Both the position numbers and the translations under genes were made by a program. From assembly GCF_932274485.2 (NCBI RefSeq), contig NC_065885.2, forward strand, positions 38,515,062 to 38,579,061: DNA of 64,000 bases, given 5' to 3'. Shown here in pieces: positions 12,901-27,900 of this stretch (its first letter is position 1; every line of letters starts with the position of its first letter). The notes below the pieces were generated by a model. It did no database searches and was not told the origin of the DNA. It worked only from the letters and a program-made list of their open reading frames with translations. This stretch comes from Patella vulgata (lineage: Eukaryota > Mollusca > Gastropoda > Patellidae).

Positions 12901-15900
12901 GGGATTCGAAACTACGCCAGTTGACTCAATGACAGACTTTATGGTACAGCGCGTACGTGCTAACCATTCAGCTACCCACCACCCCCAGAATAAATAGAAT
13001 GCAAGTAATGGCTATTTTTATTAAGATTGAATTAATCTTGAAAAAGCTACATGTAGGCTGTGTAATGGCAGATTTGTCTAATTTTAATACTACTGGTGTA
13101 GCTATATTGTCAAATAGTAATTCAAAAACATATTACTTGTGTAGGTTTGCAAAGGACTAAAATGCCTCTTTAAAAATATTAGATCATCCTTTAGAAAAAG
13201 GTTCCCTGAATTTTTCACATAAATTATACTGTTTTCATAATGTAGGTATGGTCAGTAGAGCAACCAGAATGGATATGTAAAATAAATGAAGGACCAGCAG
13301 GTTTAAGTAAAGCTATATGGAGTCCTGATGGAAGACATATTCTAACTACAGCAGATTTCAATGTAAGCAAACTCAAACACCAGTGAACTACCAAGTTTAT
13401 GTTACATAAAAATATGACCATATTCAATGTTTTGTTGAAATTTACAAGAGTAATAATAAAATATGATTTTTGGAAGAATTTAAAGCTGCTGATCATCATT
13501 TGCATTTTTCAGATAATATCTAATTTAATGCAGCTGATATATACTTAAATTGATTATTTAACACTTAATAAAAAAAGCAAATAACTCTCCCATCTTGGAT
13601 GCAACTGGATTAGAAAGAGGCTCATCAAAATAATTTGGTGAATATTATATGTGTCGATGACTTGTTTTGACTGTGTTTCATCCTTCTTTTTTTGCACCTA
13701 CCGGGCTAATAAAGATGGGCATACGCCATGTATGCACTGTGCTATGACTATTAGCGAAATTTTGCCTGGACAGCAGCATTTCCACTTACTCTTCAGCAAA
13801 TTCCAACTTTAAAGTGTTCTTTTACATGCACACCAATAGGTACACAGGACTTCTTGATTTAGTCCCATCTGAATGACTAAACATTGTTCCTTGCCAAGTG
13901 GTCCTTCCTACATCATTGAGAAGTGGAAACTATGCTTGAAAATCCTGGGGATTTTTGTGAACCAACACCAGGATCGAATCTGAAACCACCTTTATAGTCA
14001 GGCAGTGCCTTAGTTACTGAGCCACCATGGTTCCCTCTTTGAATAGCATGCAGAGTGTTGACAAATTTTCAATTCATCATATATTTGTAAATAGTGAACA
14101 GAATTGAACCATTTTTGAAGTGATATTTCTTTTAAGAGACCCATCTTTCACTATAACATAGTTTACAAGGGATTGAAAATACTTCAGCTGAAAATGAGAG
14201 ACTAAGTTATTTGTGTTTATCAATTTTATTAATATGCCAATATTTATCCCATTTCCAAAAATGCGTTATCTCAGCTAATTCTCAACCAATTGTAAAGTTC
14301 ATTTGAATTTAAGGGCAATAAAACTGTACCGAAAGATCCAATGAAAATGATAGTTTCACATCCCTTCAATAAGTGAGATACTAAACTAGCTATTTGGTTA
14401 TGAGGTATAGTTGAACAAAAATCATCCATTTTTTCGTTACAAAAAATTAGAAATTGCGTTCAAGTACATACTTAACAAGCCTCATATCAAAAACAGTAAC
14501 AGAAAGCAACTTACCATGTTTAAGACACTGAGTTCGAATGAGTTAACATTTTATTTTTCATTGTGTTCAAAAGATTAGTTTCATATTATGTAATGCTCTT
14601 TTAAGAAAGTGGAAAACACCTGTATTTAAATTAGATAGTGTCATCATGTCTAGAAATACACTCAGCATATTGAGTCCACTTAATAATACAAATTTATAGA
14701 TAATCCTTTTAGAGCTTCTTTAATCTTATTATGCCCTTGGATTAAAAGCTCCTTAATGACAGTATGGGTTATAATCCCTCTTAATTTGACTTTAAATCTT
14801 TTTAGAATGAGCATAGAGACAATCAAATTATGTGTATTATTATTTGTAGCAGCACCCCGTTAAGGTCTGATAATTCCGACATATTTCTTCATTTAACTGT
14901 GCAGCTATGTGATTGATTCCAGTTATAATTAATATTAATTAGTATCTATCATCTTGTTTTATAACTTTTTTCAGATAAGAATAACGGTATGGTCATTATT
15001 ATCTAAATCTGTTTCTTATATTCGATATCCTAAACAGTGTGAAAAAAGTAAGTACTGGTATAATGATTAAATTAAATGATTATATCTATGGAATTTGTAG
15101 GCCATGGGAAGCTATTTAACACTTTGTTGTGCCTGAGTCTTTGACTCGAATGTATTAAAAAAAACAAGAGGAAATTTCAGTTTTTCTCTGTGTTTTGGAA
15201 TAGGTTTCTGGTACTACTTTTGATATAGTCTTGTGTACCACACCAATTTACAGTGACATGTACTTTAAATACAGGAGCCAGGCTTGCTAGACCAGAGGTT
15301 GCGAGTTTGCTCCCTGTGTTGGCCCAGAAAGTTCATTGGTATTTTCCAGTGTTTTTACCCTTGTCAGTGGTGCAGGAAGGTTTTCCTGACATGGACAGCT
15401 GTCTAGTCTTTCAGAATCAGATGGGATGAAAAACCAAGGTCTGTGTACACATTAACGTGCACGTAAAAGATCTCCTGGCTGTTGTAATTCGAAATATAAG
15501 AGCATGTTGTCGTACCTCTGTCCAGACAAAATTTCCCTCATAGCACACTGCATGGTGCATGCTCATCTTCATTAGCCCAGTCTGAACAGAACAGTAGGAT
15601 GTTAAACCCCATTTCATTTTCATTTTCATTTACCTTGAAAACAAGAACAAAATGTTGAGTAGACTAAATTACTTGTTCACATAGCTTATTTAATCCCAAT
15701 AGCAGTGTCAAAACATCCACAGAAAGTGCGAGATACTGTCTAAGCCATGCCATTTTGAAATAGAAATTTGTGAATGAATCTGGTTATTGTACTGGTTATC
15801 GTACTGATATTCACTAAAAATAAAGCTTTCCAGGATCAAAGTCAGATCTCATTTCCCAAATAGAGCATTTCAGTCAATAGTAACACTTTCAGTGCAGTGT

Positions 15901-18900
15901 AACAGTTACATAACTTAATATATATATTATTAGGAATAAGCAAATTTTTAAAACATTTATTTACTGTTAGATATTATAAAAATCTAATGATCAATGTATA
16001 TTACAGGTGTAGCTTTCAGTAATAATGGTAAATTTATGGCATTAGCAGAGCGGAGAGATTGTAGTGATTTTATTAGTATATTTGCCTGCGATAACTGGAC
16101 GTTGTTAAAGGTACAATGTACTCATCATTTTCATTCTGTGTTCTATTACACTTAAATATCGTTATTATTAGTTATTATTCTCTGATTATAATACGAATAA
16201 GATATAATATAATAAAGAGGTATTAGATGGGATCAAAGACAGATATTTTACAGTTATACTAATACTATCGCCATTGATAAATGTATGGTTCGTATACTCT
16301 GACATAAGCTAAGTACATTATAATATAACATTTCAGAATTTTGAATGTGATACAGACGATTTAGCTGGTGTAAACTGGTCCCCTAATGACTGGGTTTTAT
16401 GCATTTGGGAGTCTGAACTAAAGGTAAGTACTTTTCAAGCCAAAATTAGAATGTTTCAAATTTTAGTGTTATGTATGGGGTGGCTTGAAATAAATTAAAA
16501 TTTGATGACTGTAACTAAAATTAAATAATTTAGAAGTAGGACCACATATTGCAGAGATAGTAAACACATTAAATGGAGCAATAATTTGGGTTTGGAGCTC
16601 ACAAACTGATGTGCTGAGCTAGAATCAAATATGGAATGTTTAAATTTCTAATCCACGTCTGTTTTCAACATGTTATAAGGGTAATCCCTTTATCACATTA
16701 TTTCGTTATTCTGTCCATGTTTAATATTTGACTAATCACATGTCAATAACAAGAATAGTTTTGATATGATAATCCATCCTATTAATTTGATTTATTGTCA
16801 TTATTAATGGTCATGTCAAACAATTTTGGTAGTACAATAATGGACAAAACCAATAGTTTTGCTTTCATTAAAGCAGTATTAATTTATGAGTATATGGTTT
16901 ATTTTAAATGTTTATTTGTCGAGCAAAGGGAAGTATTGTTAGGGTAGTGCTGTAACTACTCCTTCACCCTCCAAAATCTGAAAACATTAACTGATAAATC
17001 TTGAGCAATCCATCTGTAATTATTCAGGCACATTATATTTACTTTCAGTAGTTTGTGAATACATATGCAATATTACAATGTAACTTATCCATTACACTCA
17101 TAGCCTTACTTCCACTGAGTGAAACTTTTCCAGAAGAAGAAAAAATTGTAGTAACCATTTACACATTAAATATTTAACCATTAAAAGATAGACAAAACAG
17201 AATAATGAATCTATGGATAAGACAAAACAGAATAATGAATCTATGGATAAGGATTAAACAGTATTTAACCTTTTTCCCTCCAGATATAAAACATTCTTTA
17301 TATGGTATCAGGTTTTAAAATTATTGTAGTCATCTGATAATAAGATTATGAATTTACCAGACAGTACCAGTAATCTTTATTAGATTTTTGACAAGAGCTT
17401 TTTTTATGGCCTGGAGTTTTAAAGTCAAACATGATTAAATGTTAAAAATAACACCAGTGTTGTAAGTTAAGATTAAATGGGGAAGGTTAATATTGAAGTG
17501 TAAAGGTGAATTGTTGATCTATTGGTCACTTGACTGCACATCATTGATCTGGAGTTAAGTTTTATTGTTTGCGGGCAAGCTGATCCATTGTGTCAACTAT
17601 TCACAGAACATGACAGTAGATGGATGAGACAAACTAAATCACACGCTGACCTTACTTTAATAACCAATATTTATACCATAAATCCAATATTATTATAATA
17701 CACTGCTTTATTCATAGAATACTATTGATCAAAGTGATCTGCACCAAGACAGGTATAAACTCTACAGTTAATACAACATCCATGATCTAAGGTGCTTTTA
17801 GGTTTATTATTACAATAAAATATTAGGATTTGTGGGAAGAATGTTAGGTAACAAGAAGTAATATCCGGTATTCAAGAAAGCATACTCTACATCATGCATG
17901 TCATTTTCCATATTTTTATAGCTAAATGAATGATAGTTTAGTCTGGAATTTACTTTATGTAAGCTCTGTGCAGTGAGCACCATACAAAAGCTGTCAACAA
18001 GACATGCAAAAATTATAAGTGTATATAACCATTATCAGGTTGTTATTGGTCAACGCTTGATCAACCTACTTCAATGAAAACCACATTGCACATTACAATA
18101 ACTTCATTAGCCAAGATATCCTCGCATAATTGTACAATGACGTAAGAGAGCTTTATCATTTGGCAGCACAAAAATTTCATGCTCTGTTTTATTTAGGTCT
18201 ATTTTAGTAGGAAATCGGCAACACAGATAAGACAATAAGATTAGTAATAAACAGTAATTGTATTCCATATCAAGGCTCATTTAATAGGCTACTTAATTAT
18301 ATCATGTTCCGATTTAAAGTTTATACCTATATAAATTGACTGAATGTTTTATTGACCTCTTGACATTACAGAGAGGCATCAAGGAGGATAGTAAATGACT
18401 GTGTTGATAACAAAGTAAGAGGACACATGTAGTAAGTTTTGCAAACAAAAAATTCTTCCAGACAATGTTCACATTGTACAAACATAAACATGAACTTTTG
18501 CCCTGTTGCAGTTTGATTTGTTCATTTGCAACAATGGCTAGTTATATTTGAAGATCAAAACTTCTTAAAGAAAGTATATTGTGTACATACCTACAGCCAG
18601 GATTATATGTAAAACTTGATGTATTCATGATTGGCAGTAGAATATGGACGGACCACAATTGATGACAGAACCCTTTAAATATTAAACATCTATCTTCATA
18701 TTGCCATGACCAAATTTTTCTGAAAATATAATAAGAATATTTTGATGATGAATTCAAATTCTTTTCATTCATTTATTCTGAAATTGGTGAATAAATAATT
18801 GTGATATTAGATTTAACATTATTATGATCAGTTTTTTGCGTTTTATTAATAATATGCCAATATATTGACACTTTTACATTGAAATCATCTGGAAAAAAAC

Positions 18901-21900
18901 ATTTGTGTGTCTAAGAAATAAATATTAATGGAGAAATGAAATACTATCTGATGATTGATATCTCCTTAAACCCAATTAAATATTAAATTAATCTCCCCTA
19001 TACAATGTTCTATTTGATATATTGTACAAAAGGTTTACTACTGTGTCCTGATTGTCACAAACAGGGGTGACTGACCATTTCCTTAGAATTTAAATGAAGT
19101 AAATTGTTTTTGCTTTGATAGCTCAAATTGACCACATCTATTTATACCTACTTACAAGGTGATAATATTTAAACCCAGTAGGAACCCAATGGGGTTGCTT
19201 TGATACTTTATCAAGTCACTATCAACCAGTTTTATTATCATTTACAAATGGTAGGGGTCTTCTCACTTGATTTTCTACTCTACGAGTTTTTGCAGTCTTT
19301 AATTTTAGGGTGACTTTTTCGGGACTTATTATATAATTTAAGAAAACACATTCGATAGTCAACTTTAGGATTTTCTTAATACAACCATTGTCATCATATC
19401 TTCATATTAAAATAGTCAAATCTTTGTATAAAAACATAGATAATTAGTATTGTAAATGCTTGTAGTTTAGACAACTTGTCATTGTTGATAGATCTTAAAA
19501 TATTTCTCAGCTAACACAATAATTATAGAAGTAGTGGTTACTGGCACGTATAGTGATGAAATTTTATATCCAGTGAGATTCATATTTCCTTTTAAATTAT
19601 TTCTATTGAGTGAACATCTGTGTAGGTTGTTAAACATACCAAAAAACAGTTGACCGTTTCAAATAATAGAATACAATATGTAATATATGTATATCTATTG
19701 ACTTGAAGTGATATGAATTTAATGTTTAAACAATTTCATAATAAAAAAACAAACAAAACTTTTGTCAAATGAAGAATACTAAGTACTTATTGTCAGGACT
19801 ATGCTTAACATATAACAGTGATAGTCACAGTAAAAAGTAACAATTTTTTCTGTTATGTATTGAAATGAAGAGTATTACAATGTTTTCTGTGATTTTGTCA
19901 GAATGAAGAGTATTACCATGTTTTCTGTAATAGTTCAGAATGAAAAGTTGCACATTTTGTCTGTAGCCTGAGGCAGTGGATAGTATCACATTTTGTCGGT
20001 AATGAGGTAGTTAAAAGTATCATATGTTGTATGTGATTATTGTTGTTTAACAATGTAAAACACCATATGATGATGTCTCCAGTGCTGTTATGTGATATTT
20101 GTCTCTAGAATGTAGCATGATATATCTGTAACTGTTTTATTTGTTCTGACAGTTGTTACCAGATTTATTTTGTTATCGTTTTAAGGTTATAAAGATTGAA
20201 TATTATTATTTCAGTATAAAGTATTGATATACCATCCTGATGGCACATGCCTATCAAAATATTCAGCATATGATTGGGCATTGGGTATAAAATCTATAGC
20301 CTGGTCACCTACTTCACAGTTCCTAGTTATTGGTAGTTATGATGAAAAGGTTAGTATCAGTTATTAGCTTTAATTTTATGATTGTTGTCGCTCCTGTCCA
20401 TTTCGACCTCCAATTTTGACGAAACTTGAAATATAGATTGATCTGCCAAAGATCTTGGTTCCTTTCAACAGTTTTTTCATGGATTATGGCCCCTGATTGT
20501 ACCAGAAATCACGTTTTGTACGAAAAATCACTTTTTGTACGAAAAATCACGTTTTGTAAGAAAAATCACGTTTTGTACGAAAAATAACGTTTTGTACAAA
20601 AAAATCACATTTTTAGCTTGTGGACACACAAGAGGTCACAAATTTCATCTGATTTTGATGAAACTTGAAATACATGTTTATAACCCAAAGATCGTTTCGA
20701 TATCCTTGCATTGTTTTTTTAGCTAGAGGTCATAATTTTTATCCGATTTAAAAAAACGTTAAAATATATCACCATTATAATGTTGTTCGAGTTCAAATTT
20801 CAAATAGTGTAAAAGTATGTAGATTGTGGACCCTCTAGAGGTCACAACTTTTATCCATTTTTGATGAAACTTGAAATCTATGTTTATAACCCAAAGATCT
20901 TGGTTCCTTTTGATATTCAGGAATCATAAGACCGTAACTTCCTGGATTATGGCCCGTGATTTTACGAAAAATCGCTTTTTTTTTTTTACCTTGTTCTCTA
21001 TCCATCTCTTGCAAAATGTGGGCGTATCTTGCCTGGCAACCGCTAGTTTAAAAAAATGGCACCCACAATTTATATGAAATGCAAAGAGATAATTCATTTT
21101 GTGTACAGTTATTGAACTCTGTTCTGGTTAGTTATTCAGTTGGTTGTATTGTGTTTAGTATTTAAGACAACTGGCTATTTGTGGAAAACATGGTTACTCT
21201 CTTCAAATATTTACTACATCAAAGATATTAACACCTTTAAATCAACAACAGTTTATTATGCTGTTTATAACCGCTATGTTTTCATGCAATTGCTGTTAAA
21301 GCTAAGGTGTCATAAACTTGTATTGATCTCAGCAGGTAGTGCAATTGTTAAGGCGATTTTAAAGCTATTGTTTCTTAATAGAACTAAAGCTTTTCAGTAC
21401 CACTCACCGGAACTAATGAACTTACAAAAAGTGACAGGTTCGTTTGATCATTATATTAGGATACCATGATACTAAAGTCCTTCATTAGATGAAGATTTAT
21501 ATCTTTCTATTTATGTCGTTAGTTGTTATAGTGTTACCATAGCAATAAAATAAACATTGAGTTCAGAATAAAGTTTATGCAAATTATTTAACTTAGAATC
21601 ATAAAAGATAGATATTTATAGAATACATATGTTGTAAAATAAATTTAAATTTATAATTCTAAATTTAAGGAAGCATTTTGCATTATGCTATTGTTTATTA
21701 AACATAATTGTAGCGCATATATTTCAAACGAAGATAAGCAGTACTAGAATTCGATCTAACCCCATTTATATACACCAGATTAGTATTCATATCAGTATCA
21801 AGCTTTTTTTTTATAAAACTTGTCAGAGTATTGTGATGCAGATATTATATTTATCAATAGCCTACTATATGTTGACTAGCTAAAGAGATTTATAACTACC

Positions 21901-24900
21901 TTGGTTTTATTTTATTAGTGATTTTGAATTGATCAGATTCGAGTAACAGAATTATTGTACTTTGAATAACACAGATTACATTAACACAATTATATAATAA
22001 ATCTGTTTGGTCTCAGGTTTGTCCGTGCAGTACATTTACATACACCCTTTTCTCACGTAAGTAGCTGAACTCTCCTAAACAACTTGAGTAGCAGCTTAAC
22101 TAAAGGTAAAAGTTACGCTGATCAAAACTTTATATCGTCAACCTTAAAGAGACACAAGGTGATAGAAGGGGGCTAATTCTATTTGGCTACAATCTTTTTA
22201 TTCATCCCAAAGTTTCAAATGATAGTTTTTGCAAAGTTGAGATGTTTAAATTAATTATCTGTTTGGAAATACAACAATGTATGTAAAAGATAAAATCACA
22301 CTAGAGATTTATTACCAATAATAAAAATATCTATGAATATTGCAATTGGCTAACCCCCAACACATGTCTTTTTTAGGCCTACACAAAGATATCATTTTAG
22401 TCACTTTCTTGAAATAAACAAATTAAAACTGCAAAATTATGGTCTGTGATTATGATCTAAATTAACTGTAAATTACCAAAATATTTCTTCTCAATGTTTT
22501 AGAACAATGGTAGTGGAATTATATTCCTTCAATTTATATAGGATTACAGTATTCTGTAAACAATTTGTTTAGATGTGACATGTTTTAACTTGAATGGACC
22601 TCACTGATTGTCCTTTTAACTAATTTCAATTTGTTAGAATGAGACAATTAGTTATCTGGATATGCAAATTATAGGCTATTATTTAAAAAATATATTCTAC
22701 TTATTACTTTGAATTCTAACAGTGACCTAATGATTTTACATGCAATTATATGATGCACACAGCTTATATGATAGAAGATATTAAATCTTTCTTACCTTAG
22801 CTTAAAGTCATCATTTTGTTTAGAAAGATGCCTGAATACCAACTAAAAAAAGTCTCTGTTAACCAGGATATTATATACTTTCCACACATCAACTGGTAAC
22901 TTATTGAAGCATACAAAAACAGTAGAAGTATACTCCGTTAACTTACAATAGATTTATAATAGGTAACAAATACTGGTACACAGGTGGTTGAATTTCTCAC
23001 ACTCTGAAACACAAGCTGTGTTGATAACAAGGCTATCTCTCTTAAACCAAGATACACTGTCGATCTTACCCCTAAAATACCTCACTATATATTTCAATAG
23101 AATCATTTAACAAAAGTTTACTTCAATACCAGAATTTTAAACAGCCAAAGGCTTGAAAATATCTAAAACAGTCTATGGCTATTTAGTTAATAACTTTAAT
23201 TTCAGATTTTCATTTTGTAAAACATGTTCCTTGTCCCATGAAATTTTTACAAAACAATGTTTCCTTCATTAAAAGTAGTGTATTAGAACCAAAATAAAAG
23301 AAATGTATTGTTTAGAAACCCCAAAGTTTAGCACTTAATAAATTTGGTTACTTATTAACATTGATGCAGTTAAAGAATTGTTTAAGAGATGTCTGATGTA
23401 AATTATTTTGCTCATTAGATCAGACAATCGTACTCACAGACAACCGATTTTGAAATCTATAAATTTCCATTGTTAACAAGGATAAATGGCATTATAAATT
23501 TAAATCATGGATGATTTGAGAAATTTTACACTTGATTGATCTTAAATCTGTAGATTACAATAAAATCTAGAACATTTGGGGGGAATCCTGGACCAGGTTG
23601 TCTTATGAAAATTAAATCCTGTTGATGACAATAGATGTTTGTTTCTACATCATTACATTCATTATACTACTGTCTTTATTTGTTATTTGTAACTGTGGAT
23701 TTTATGAATTATGAACACATGAATAAATATTTGTTGTTGTTAAGTAAGACTACATCAATTGATTTTAGTAAATACAATAAATAAATTTATTAGTGTACTG
23801 TTTAAATTATATAATATATGTTCCTCATGTCAGAATGTTGACTGTCAATCTCCTTGGCTCTTCAAAATCAAATTCAGAATTGAATTTTAATGAACACCTT
23901 ACCCTGTCGAATAGCTTTCTGATCTAGTTAAAGAAGCTTGTGAGAAAAAAAAATAATGACAAATAATATTGAAATTTCCATCAAGAGTGTTATCTCATTA
24001 GATATCGTAGAAAGTACTAAAACTGTTAATCATTAATTACAAATTGCACCTCAAATTTAGAGCATAAAGCAACAAGTAATTTGTACCCTAAAAACTGACT
24101 GTCATATAAAAATGATGTGCATTTTGATTTCCATTTGATAGATTTCTTTTAGCTTAGTACACTTCCACTTTCCAGTTAAACAATTACAATTATAAACAGT
24201 TTTTAAACAACAGTTCATAAACTTGAGCTGACAAAAATAGCATTTACTAAATTCAAAACTAGTATACAGGAAATATTTGTTTGAATAAATACACTTGCAA
24301 TAAGTCAAGTTCACCCATACTTAATCGCAGACATTGCAATTAAGTAAATTTAAGAACTCAAAATTAAAACATTATGGAATAATGTCATTTTAATAAATTC
24401 TGGCATTTTGAGTTTTGACTTAAGAGGCACGTGCCTTTTATATCGACTCTATGAATGAATAACTAATTGATGCAGTTTTATGTTTTATTCCTTGGATAAG
24501 CTAATAGTATCATATTTACCCTATAATTCACTGATTTTTTCCCCCAAGAATTACTTGTTGACGTGTTCCCCCATTTTGTATACCCCAGTTCCGATATGAT
24601 GTGTATACTTTGTGATAAGATATAGAGTGGTTATCTTTTCAGAAGTTAATATGACCAGGCTCAAGAAGGATTTATTATTTACAATAGCAATCCTTAAAAT
24701 GTATTAGATAACATAATATACTTTGAACTGAGTTTGATGTACATATTTTATAGATACTAACTACTAGCACATCCAAAAAGTTAAAAAGATGAAGCATTCT
24801 TTTGAAGACTAAGAAGTACATAAGCTAATCTGGTATTCTTATCAGAAATATTGAAAATTTTTATTTTTTTAAAAGATCAATATGTATGTCTAACATGATT

Positions 24901-27900
24901 GTGGATTATTTTTTTTTAAACCATTAAGATAAATGATATAAAAGGTTAACGATAAAGGTTCAAAAGATAATACAATGGTAAAACAATTAAATGTTGAATT
25001 TGGGCATTTTTGGCACAACTACATGTATGGATATTTTTAGCCAAGGAATTTTGATTTTATTGATCTAATAACTTTAAAAATGGAAAATGGATTATTATTG
25101 TGGGTTTTCTCCAGATTCTCTGGTTTCTTCCTCACACTTGTTTATAAAGAAGTCTGTACCCATGCAATTTATTAAGTTAAATGAAATTAAATGGGTTTTA
25201 ACGTCCTACTCTTCTGCACAAACCAGGCTAATAGGCCTACACCATGCAGTGTGTTGTGAAGAAAATTTGCTTTTCTTTGAATTCAGTTTTGGACAAATTC
25301 CCCAAATTTGAAGGGTCCATATCTTGGGAACTGTTTGTACAATTCAGAATATCAACTTTTCCAGTCAAAACATAACATAACATCCAAATCGCAATAAATA
25401 CTTGTATTAGGAGTTCCAAACGCGCTTCCAAAGTTACATATTTTGGTTCCATTTCATCCATAGGGTGAGTTTTCAGTCTTGTTTTGAAAATGCAGTCAGA
25501 CTTTGATTATTTTACATGATGGGTAGTGAATTCCACAATTGAGCAGAAGAGTACTGGAATGAACGTCTGGTCATTTCTAAGCTCATTGATGGTACTATTA
25601 AGAGATGGTACTATTAAGAGATGTCTTGAAGAATATCGTAGACATTTTCCTGGAATATATGTGAAGATGAGATTTTTGATGTAGGATGGAGCAGAGTTGT
25701 TAATAGCTTTGTAGGTCAACAAGAGTATTTTAAATATTATTCTTTGATGCAAAAGAAAGCCAGTGAAAGATTTTCAGTATTTTGGTGATATGGGCCATTT
25801 TCCGAGTTCCAGTAAGTAGATGTGTAGCCGGATTCTGAACAGGTTGCAAACATTGAATTTGTGATTTGGGAAGTCCGTATAGTAGAGCGTTATGAATGAT
25901 AATTCAATCTAGTGGTTATTAAAGCATGCATCAAAAGTTTGAGGTTTTCAGAGCTTAAATAATTTTTAATTTTTCCTAGTTTATAAAGTTGATAATATGA
26001 TGAAGAACAGACTGCAAGAATAATATCAAAAGAGAGGTGTGATTTAATAATGGTGCCAATATTCTTAGCTTTGCTGGTGGGATTAATGGTCTTGCCATCC
26101 AGTTGAAAGGTGGTTTATAAACCAAATATCAACAAAATCAAAGGGGGTATGGTTTACCTAACTGGGGATTTATCACGAATTGCCCTGATATTTTGAGACT
26201 AACACATTTTTTTTATTTCAACCAAATATTGGCAAAATCTGAAGGGGATATGGTTTAACAAGGAATGGCCTGATATTTTAACATTTAACATAGCAATTGA
26301 AACTATTCTTCATCAATTCTAAACAAAATATCAGCTAAATTCAAAGGGGATATAGTTCAACAAGGAATGACCCAAATAATAATACCAAAAAAATCGTTTC
26401 CGAGTCACATGTCTATGAAAGGGTATAGCTGCCAATATTAAATGCTCTGCTAAAATGTCTTGTCGATTGATTATATGTAAAAAGTACAATGTACAAAGTC
26501 CTAATACCGGTAATGATAAAGTCAAAGTACCTTGACGGCCAAATGTAAAACGTCAAAAGTAATATATCAATGGCAAGTATTTAAAATGTCAAAATACGGG
26601 TGTTAAAATTCCAGTTATCGTATTATACATCACTGGAAAGTATGTTTCTGTGCTCCTTTGAATCTATCAGTTATTTCCTAGCACATTTATGATTGCATAC
26701 TTTAAAAGAGAAAGGAAAATCCTTGTTTGGTAGAACGAAATGTGTCACTGTGCATACCTAGGGGTGATGATTTTCCGTGATCGCGGAAAAAACGCGGAAA
26801 TTGCGGAATTGTCTACTCAAAACGGAATTTGAAATCTCACACGGAAAAAGACGGAAAAGCCGATATTTGCTGATACTAATCACAAACTCAAAACAATTTT
26901 GCAGTTATCCAAGTATTTCATCTTTTTATTCATAAAAATCGGAAATATTGAATGATATCGCGTGGTTTTGTTACTGTCTATTTTAGTATTTAGCTACTTT
27001 CATTTCATCATTTAGGAATCATAATTTTAATCGAAACGAAAACCTGTCTTTCATGTATCCCTGTATACAATTACTCTGTAGTTGAACTTGAATTAAACAT
27101 TGTAATGTATATATGTCTTTAAAAAAAACTTCTGTCACTTCATAAAAGTAAAAATCGTTTCATTTACTTCTTATTTTAATGCCGTACGGTAGTAACTACG
27201 AAGATGTCTGGATAAATCGCGACTACAACTAGCAGCTGAGAAAAATGGCTTCGTCTGCTAAAAAGATGAAACAAGCTCACAAGATGTAATTTTCTGTTAT
27301 TTAATTCGGGAAACAGGTTTAAAGAATAACTAGTCATTGAACATTACAAGTCATTCACAATTCAACATTTGTTATCATTGGTTTAAAATGATCCGTTTTG
27401 TAATAAAAGGCATTTTAAGATGTTTTATTCATTTATTCATAAAATAACATTTTATCTCGAAAAAACGGAATATGGTCAGCTCTGAAACGGAAAATAACGG
27501 AATTAAAAAAACTTAAAACAGAATTTGCTATTTTCTGAAACGGAAAATCATCACCCCTACATACCAATAACGAGATTTCGTTGCAGTTACGGTTGTCCAC
27601 CGAATTTCTTATACTGTGCGAGCTTGATTTCCTTATAGTATGCTGGCTTACAGTGTCTCAGGTTGATCTCGGCGACGTTTCCGTATATGTTAATAAGTCA
27701 CTCAAAATGCAACACGCTCTCACGTCACTAAGCGATGCTTGGTTTTCGGGACTTCGTCGCTCAATTATCAGATCCCCCACTTCTGAAACCGCGGACAAAA
27801 CAAATAAATTTTATGTGATTATACTTAAAGCCAGTAGTTATTATACACACTTTATGGCAGGTTCACGCCAATCAATTTTATAAAAATGATTGAGTTGTCT

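Larger units (their letters stand above)
16424..20214 (+). other. WRAP73: WRAP73 intron 7 (3.8 kb)
   Basis: AT-rich with a perfect 30-bp tandem duplication and a degenerate minisatellite near its 3' end. Otherwise I see no feature. Confidence 0.8.
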
